DNA of 64,000 nucleotides from Pseudomonadales bacterium (GTDB lineage: Bacteria; Pseudomonadota; Gammaproteobacteria; Pseudomonadales; Azotimanducaceae), in the NCBI GenBank assembly GCA_012103505.1, contig WLWP01000001.1, forward strand, positions 2,170,001 to 2,234,000, read 5' to 3'. The notes under the pieces were generated by a model. It made no database searches and was not told the DNA's origin. It worked only from the letters and a program-made list of their open reading frames with translations. Position numbers and translations under genes: made by a program. Positions 63,618-64,000 of this stretch are shown piece by piece; position 1 is the stretch's first letter, and every line of letters begins with the position of its first letter.

Positions 63618-64000
63618 ATGAGTTACTACATCTTAGTTCACGGAGCATGGGAAGAATCTCGCGCATGGCAAAGTGTCACCCCAATCCTCCAGGAGCATGG
63701 ACACACAGTCGATGCAATAGACCTCCCTGGCCATGGCAGCAATATGCAACCAATCGCCAAAATGACAATGGAGAACTACATCTCCACAGTCGTCGAATCG
63801 ATCAAAGCTGTAGATCAGCCGGTCGTACTGGTCGCCCATAGTATGACTGGGTCAGTCGTGTCCCAGGTTGCAGAGCGCATTCCCGAGCTTATCGAGCGCC
63901 TTGTATATGTAGCAGCTTTCCTGCTCGAAAACGGAGGTACGATCCTCGCAGCAATGCAGAGCGACGATGGTGAGTTCCTTCCGAATATCGTCTTTTCTGA
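63618..64000 (+). CDS. Alpha/beta hydrolase (partial, runs off the window)
   Basis: The first 127 codons of a gene with AAAGGAG upstream of the ATG. SYYILVHGAWEESRAWQSV holds the oxyanion HGAW motif, DAIDLPGHGSNMQ the next strand, and VVLVAHSMTGSVV the nucleophile elbow, with Ser in AHSMTG. This resembles small esterases/methyl esterases of the SABP2/EstC type. Third gene of the sigma-54-controlled operon, 33 bases after the reductase. Confidence 0.85.
   Translation, partial: MSYYILVHGAWEESRAWQSVTPILQEHGHTVDAIDLPGHGSNMQPIAKMTMENYISTVVESIKAVDQPVVLVAHSMTGSVVSQVAERIPELIERLVYVAAFLLENGGTILAAMQSDDGEFLPNIVFS

Overview
The window looks like chromosomal DNA of a free-living, probably marine, gammaproteobacterium. 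The basis is a TonB-dependent receptor, a CadC-type membrane regulator with a TPR tail, an NhaR-type LysR regulator, a PQQ/cytochrome c dehydrogenase, sigma-54 control, Tat-exported flavoproteins and many xenobiotic or amino-acid-derivative hydrolases. The taxonomic call is an inference. I see no intact tRNA or rRNA gene, no CRISPR array, no transposase and no phage gene.

Layout. 0-13 kb: a cupin gene, a MATE exporter, two DUF3604 lipoproteins in opposite orientation around a small anchored protein and a DsbA/HCCA-isomerase-like gene, then an NhaR-like regulator, a 37-residue membrane protein, an N-acyl-D-amino-acid deacylase-like amidohydrolase and an SDR gene. 13-25.5 kb: an ABC-F ATPase, a thioesterase, a class II Fic AMP-transferase with a palindromic operator at its start, a TonB receptor, a three-gene envelope cluster and a CadC-like regulator. 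25.5-32.7 kb is a decaying stretch: remnants of an enoyl-CoA hydratase, an ELWxxDGT repeat protein and a RelE-type toxin-antitoxin pair lie among secreted hypotheticals and a tannase-family esterase. 32.7-45 kb is catabolic: an MFS symporter with a PhyH oxygenase, two overlapping GST genes, a second deacylase divergent from a sodium:solute symporter, and two amidases. 45-58 kb holds cupins, an acyl-CoA synthetase remnant, two TetR regulators, a PQQ dehydrogenase, and an operon of two Tat flavoproteins, a truncated class III aminotransferase and an NhaC antiporter, facing a glutamine synthetase-like gene. 58-64 kb holds a damaged toxin-antitoxin pair between repeats, then a complete sigma-54 circuit driving an isochorismatase-family hydrolase, a glutathionyl-hydroquinone reductase and an alpha/beta hydrolase.

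Three themes stand out. (1) A repeat family present three times (about 45.2, 57.9 and 58.7 kb) appears to descend from the 3' half of a tRNA-Pro(GGG), with small hairpins inserted at different positions in different copies. (2) Regulatory wiring can be read directly: an ACATGTC-N4-GACATGT operator joins a TetR gene, a flavoprotein operon and a glutamine synthetase-like gene, and a membrane enhancer-binding protein faces a -24/-12 promoter with three upstream half-sites. (3) Gene decay is common. Both tandem flavoproteins break frame at the same place, a deletion fuses one of them to an aminotransferase, and two hydrolases carry one-base frame breaks near their N termini. Some of these breaks could be sequencing or assembly errors and need checking against reads.
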